DNA of 44,301 bases from GSA-30 sp036384435 (GTDB lineage: Bacteria; Pseudomonadota; Gammaproteobacteria; Xanthomonadales; Rhodanobacteraceae). The notes under the pieces are model-generated. The model did not search any database, had not been told where the DNA came from, and worked only from the letters and a program-made list of their open reading frames with translations. The stretch is taken from NCBI RefSeq assembly GCF_036384435.1, contig NZ_DASVMI010000002.1, forward strand, positions 1 to 44,301, written 5' to 3'. The translations under genes and the position numbers were made by a program. Below, one piece after another: positions 41,273-44,301 of this stretch; position 1 is the first letter of the stretch; every line of letters begins with the position of its first letter.

Positions 41273-42322
41273 ATGTCGCCTCAAACCCCCAACCCGCCGA
41301 TCCTCGGCATCGAAACCTCCTGTGACGAAACCGGTGTCGCGTTGCTGCGCTGGGAGCCGGAGCGGCCGGGGGAGGGGTTGCTGGCGCACACCCTGTACAG
41401 CCAGATCAAGCTGCATGCCGACTATGGCGGGGTGGTGCCGGAACTGGCTAGTCGCGACCATGTGCGCAAGCTGCTGCCGCTGGTGCGCGAAGCCCTGGCC
41501 CAGGCCGGAATGACACCCCAGGACCTCGGAGGCGTGGCCTATACGGCGGGGCCGGGCCTGGTCGGGGCCTTGCTGGTCGGGGCAGCGGCGGCCCGAGCCA
41601 TGGCCTGGGCGTTGGGTGTTCCGGCGATCGGGGTGCATCACATGGAAGGGCATCTGCTGGCCCCCTTGCTGGAAGATGACCCGCCGCAGCCGCCGTTCGT
41701 AGCGCTCCTTGTATCCGGCGGCCACTCGATGCTGGTGGAAGTGCAGGGCATCGGCCGCTACCGGATCCTGGGCGATACCCTGGATGACGCGGCCGGTGAG
41801 GCATTCGACAAGACTGCCAAGCTCATGGGCCTGCCCTATCCGGGGGGCCCGGCGCTCGCCGCGCTGGCGCAGCAGGGGCGAGCGGGCAGCTTCCGGTTCT
41901 CCAGGCCCATGACTGATCGGCCAGGGCTGGATTTCAGCTTTTCGGGCCTCAAGACCCAGGTCTTGCTCGCGTGGCAGCAATCGGACCAGAGCGAGCAGAC
42001 ACGAGCGGACGTCGCGCGCGCTTTCGAAGAAGCCATTGTCGACACCTTGATCATCAAGTGTCGGCGCGCGCTCGAAGCGGCCGGTGCCCGTCGCCTGGTC
42101 ATCGCCGGCGGGGTGGGCGCCAACAAGCGCCTGCGTGCCGAACTGGCCGCAGCGGGTGAAAAAGATGGTTTCCGCACCTATTTCCCACGGCTGGCGTTCT
42201 GTACCGACAACGGTGCCATGATCGCGTTGGCCGGAGCCATCCGGCTGGCCCATGGCCAGCACCAGGACGAGACCGTCCAGGTATTTCCACGCTGGGACCT
42301 GGAAAGCCTCCCGGCGGCGTAG
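41273..42322 (+). CDS. tsaD: tRNA N6-adenosine threonylcarbamoyltransferase
   Basis: 349 residues, Kae1/TsaD family (ASKHA fold). With TsaB and TsaE it transfers threonylcarbamoyl to A37 of tRNAs that read ANN codons. Conserved features are ILGIETSCDETGVA at the N-terminus, the metal-binding HHMEGHLLAPLL, LLVSGGHSMLV, GDTLDDAAGEAFDK and VIAGGVGANKRLR. FCTDNGAMIA near the end is the last nucleotide-site motif. The ATG at 41273 is the only start that keeps the family's N-terminus. No clear ribosome-binding site precedes it. Confidence 0.97.
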   Translation: MSPQTPNPPILGIETSCDETGVALLRWEPERPGEGLLAHTLYSQIKLHADYGGVVPELASRDHVRKLLPLVREALAQAGMTPQDLGGVAYTAGPGLVGALLVGAAAARAMAWALGVPAIGVHHMEGHLLAPLLEDDPPQPPFVALLVSGGHSMLVEVQGIGRYRILGDTLDDAAGEAFDKTAKLMGLPYPGGPALAALAQQGRAGSFRFSRPMTDRPGLDFSFSGLKTQVLLAWQQSDQSEQTRADVARAFEEAIVDTLIIKCRRALEAAGARRLVIAGGVGANKRLRAELAAAGEKDGFRTYFPRLAFCTDNGAMIALAGAIRLAHGQHQDETVQVFPRWDLESLPAA

Positions 42323-42376
42323 GCGTCGCGACAGCGCTCGATTTTCCGTTCAACCCCGACTGTTGGCCGTTTACCC

Positions 42377-42736
42377 ATGGACATCGTTTTCATTGAAGAC
42401 CTGCGCATCGAAACCGTCATCGGTATCTATGATTGGGAGCGGCGCGTGCGCCAGACCCTGGCATTCGACATCGAGATGGCATTCGACAACACGCGCCCAG
42501 CCGCCAGCGACGATATCGAGCACACGCTCAACTACAAGAGCATCTCCAAGCGGCTGATCGAATACGTCGGCCAATCCAGCTTCGGTTTGGTCGAGACACT
42601 GGCTGAGCGTTGCGCGGCGATCATTCGCGACGAATTCGGTGTCGCATGGGTGCGCCTGAAGTTGTCCAAGCCCGGTGCGGTGCGTGGCGCGCGTGCGGTG
42701 GGCGTGCGCATCGAACGCGGCACGCGGCCGGACTGA
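42377..42736 (+). CDS. folB: Dihydroneopterin aldolase
   Basis: 119 residues, the usual length of FolB, which cleaves dihydroneopterin to 6-hydroxymethyl-dihydropterin in folate synthesis. Motifs are VFIEDLRIETVIGIYDWER, HTLNYKSISKRL and SFGLVETLAERCA with the substrate-binding Glu, and VRLKLSKPGAVRGAR with the conserved Lys. It is five bases upstream of folK, whose product uses the FolB product. Confidence 0.95.
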   Translation: MDIVFIEDLRIETVIGIYDWERRVRQTLAFDIEMAFDNTRPAASDDIEHTLNYKSISKRLIEYVGQSSFGLVETLAERCAAIIRDEFGVAWVRLKLSKPGAVRGARAVGVRIERGTRPD

Positions 42737-42741
42737 TCGCG

Positions 42742-43227
42742 ATGGCGCGCGCGTACTTGAGCCTGGGTTCCAACCTGGAGCCGCTGCGTTACCTCGCCGC
42801 TGCGTTGGCCGAATTGCGTGAGCGTTTCGGCGACATGGCCGTTTCGCCCGCGTATCGCAGCCGTTCGGTAGGTTTCGACGGCGCCGACTTCGTCAACCTT
42901 GCCGTCGCGATCGATACCGATCTCACGCCGCAAGCGCTCAATGACTGGCTGCATGCGCTTGAGGATCGCCACGGTCGCCGCCGTGATGTGCCACGCTATA
43001 GCGATCGCACGCTGGATGTGGATATCGTGCTTTACGACGATCTCGTGCTCGAAGGCGGAGGGCATTTGCAGATTCCCCGCAAGGAACTGCGGCATGCTTT
43101 CGTGCTGCGTCCCATCGCCGACATCGCGCCCACGCTGCGCCATCCCCTGAGTGGTCGCAGCATGGCCAGTCTGTGGGCGGAGTTTCCCGCCGAAAAAGAA
43201 CCGCTCGAACAGATCGCGCTCGATTGA
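42742..43227 (+). CDS. folK: 2-amino-4-hydroxy-6-hydroxymethyldihydropteridine diphosphokinase
   Basis: 161 residues, HPPK. It transfers pyrophosphate from ATP to 6-hydroxymethyl-dihydropterin. It begins MARAYLSLGSNLEP, as in the family. The signature is RYSDRTLDVDIVLYDDLVL, with the two Mg-binding Asp residues, followed by LQIPRKELRHAFVLRPIADI. The ATG at 42742 is 6 bp after folB, so the two folate genes form an operon with each other and probably with tsaD. Confidence 0.96.
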   Translation: MARAYLSLGSNLEPLRYLAAALAELRERFGDMAVSPAYRSRSVGFDGADFVNLAVAIDTDLTPQALNDWLHALEDRHGRRRDVPRYSDRTLDVDIVLYDDLVLEGGGHLQIPRKELRHAFVLRPIADIAPTLRHPLSGRSMASLWAEFPAEKEPLEQIALD

Positions 43228-43350
43228 CAGAGCGCGATCTTGTGGCGGACACGGGTTCTTGAGGCCCCGCGGCCACGGTTTTGCCGCCGCTTAGGTCGAG
43301 TCCTGGCGGTTTTCCCCTCATCGGCAACGGTATCGCCGGTAGCGTCACCA

Positions 43351-43466
43351 CGTAAGAGCGAATTCATTCGCGAAGCAGGACGCAACGAGGTCGCGGCTTG
43401 GAGGTTTTAAAACCCCCATCTGCCACTGAATCGCAGATGGCTTCGCGACTGAAGTCACTCCTTCAC
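43351..43466. repeat. Dispersed repeat family B, copy 3
   Basis: The left end AGAGCGAATTCATTCGCG and right end GCGACTGAAGTCACTCC match copies 1 and 2. The interior holds GAGGTCGCGGCTTGGAGG, the palindrome GGTTTTAAAACC and a hairpin CATCTGC..GCAGATG. It lies between the 3' end of folK and the 3' end of the last gene. The rest of 43228-43544 shows nothing. Confidence 0.75.
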
Positions 43467-43544
43467 ATCGCCTGGGGTGTCATCCGATCCGGCAAGCCGC
43501 TTGATCCCAATATCGCTCTTGTTTAGATCGGCGCGAGGCGGTAT

Positions 43545-44301
43545 CTACACGAACCCGGAATAGTCCTGGCGCATGCGGTCCTGGACAGCCACGAAGACCG
43601 GATGCGGCTCGACAGGCTCGGCGTCGCGGATGATCGACCAGGGCGTATCGACCAGCAGATGACCTGTCTGGAATTCCGGCAGGCCATCGCGGCGACGCAA
43701 GGCCTGGACGGCGAGCAGTTCGGCCGGATAGATGCGGTCAAAGTAGTCGTCGAATTCGTAGTTGTTTCGCTCTGTCGCGTTCTTACTACGACTGATATGA
43801 AACTCGATTGCCGCAAGCATCGCGTCCTGAAAGATCGCTTCGTCGGTGGTGCGCCATGCTTCCAGCAGGGATTGATAGGCAGGAAGAAACGGCTTGGCGG
43901 GCTTGTAATGCGTGGGAATGCCAAAGGCATCGGCCGTCAGATAGATCAGGAATGCCGTGTTCGTGCCGTTACCCCAGTCGTCCTTGCGGGTGATCGCTGC
44001 ATACGTTGCTTGATCCTTGTGCGCTACCTCAATAAACAGGCGCGTCGATACTTCGGCATTTTCCCAGCGCGACAACATGATGGTCCTGGCCACCCTCATG
44101 CAGGACCAAAACGGAAGTAAACATTGATGTGCCCACGACATGCTCGTAAATGCTTCAAAACGAAACGCAAGATCGCCAAAACTCACCCCCCAATCGATGC
44201 AGCGAACCAGATCGTCTCTGTTGTCGGACTGACTTAATGTGCACGCTTCTATCGTGAGCGTATGTCCGATCTGATCGACGTTGACAAGGATGCTCCTTTC
44301 C
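43545..44301 (-). CDS. Hypothetical protein, N-terminus beyond the window
   Basis: The reading frame is open from the stop at 43545 to the right edge, so at least 251 residues are encoded and the true start lies outside. A GTG at 44186 is an internal candidate start, but upstream codons (for example ILVNVDQIGHTLTIEACTLS) read like protein. The chain is probably soluble and helical with many aromatic and acidic residues (NYEFDDYFDRIYPAELLAVQ, LLVDTPWSIIRD). No signal peptide, membrane segment or catalytic motif was recognised. The C-terminal pattern (ELLAVQALRRRDGLPE) is loosely like Imm49-type immunity proteins, which is a weak impression only. Confidence 0.6.
   Translation of the reverse strand, partial: ERSILVNVDQIGHTLTIEACTLSQSDNRDDLVRCIDWGVSFGDLAFRFEAFTSMSWAHQCLLPFWSCMRVARTIMLSRWENAEVSTRLFIEVAHKDQATYAAITRKDDWGNGTNTAFLIYLTADAFGIPTHYKPAKPFLPAYQSLLEAWRTTDEAIFQDAMLAAIEFHISRSKNATERNNYEFDDYFDRIYPAELLAVQALRRRDGLPEFQTGHLLVDTPWSIIRDAEPVEPHPVFVAVQDRMRQDYSGFV

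Overview
The window looks like chromosomal DNA of a high-GC gammaproteobacterium of the Xanthomonadales, most likely Rhodanobacteraceae (Dyella/Rhodanobacter-like). This is inferred from gene content and order (DUF2244-coxB-ctaD-ctaE-DUF2909-SURF1-ctaA-ctaB; tsaD next to rpsU and yqeY), the abundance of TonB-dependent and heme-lipoprotein genes, and base composition. No phage, transposase, CRISPR, tRNA or rRNA gene was seen.

Layout. 0-0.1 kb: last codons of an outer-membrane protein and its terminator. 0.3-8.1 kb (minus strand): an AraC-type regulator followed by an apparent operon of a beta-helix lipoprotein, an SO2930-type diheme lipoprotein, a TonB-dependent receptor and a coniferyl-aldehyde-dehydrogenase-like ALDH. 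This is the least understood and most system-like block. 8.2-12.4 kb: a class A acid-phosphatase-like lipoprotein and, convergent, a bifunctional PutA. 12.7-21.1 kb: an aa3 cytochrome c oxidase locus with subunits II, I and III, a 35-residue assembly peptide, SURF1, an SCO-like CxxxC protein, heme A synthase and heme O synthase, but no cox11/ctaG. 21.3-24.6 kb: a Mg2+-transporting P-type ATPase (mgtA) behind a roughly 600-nt structured leader that holds an 80-codon ORF. 24.8-33.8 kb: a complete oxidative (De Ley-Doudoroff) D-galactose pathway, with galactose-dehydrogenase-like SDR, lactonase, dgoD, dgoK and dgoA, an AraFGH-like sugar ABC importer, and a divergent LysR regulator facing a dyad operator. 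33.8-35.5 kb: sparse DNA with two unrecognised proteins. 35.5-43.2 kb: housekeeping genes dedA, dnaG, an S41 peptidase, a DUF1328 protein, yqeY, rpsU, tsaD, folB and folK. 43.5-44.3 kb: an unrecognised gene cut by the window end.

Two dispersed repeat families run through the intergenic spaces. Family A (four copies) is a compound palindrome. Short hairpin modules joined by a TGTRARGC linker are stacked in one orientation on the left and in the opposite orientation on the right of a less conserved core, with 1+1, 2+2, 3+3 and 3+5 modules. In two copies the repeat supplies the stop codon of the neighbouring gene. Family B (three copies, about 90-115 bp) has imperfect ends of the type GGAGCGAATTCATTCGC / GTCGCTCC. 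Family A is the clearest structure in the window that the gene list does not explain.
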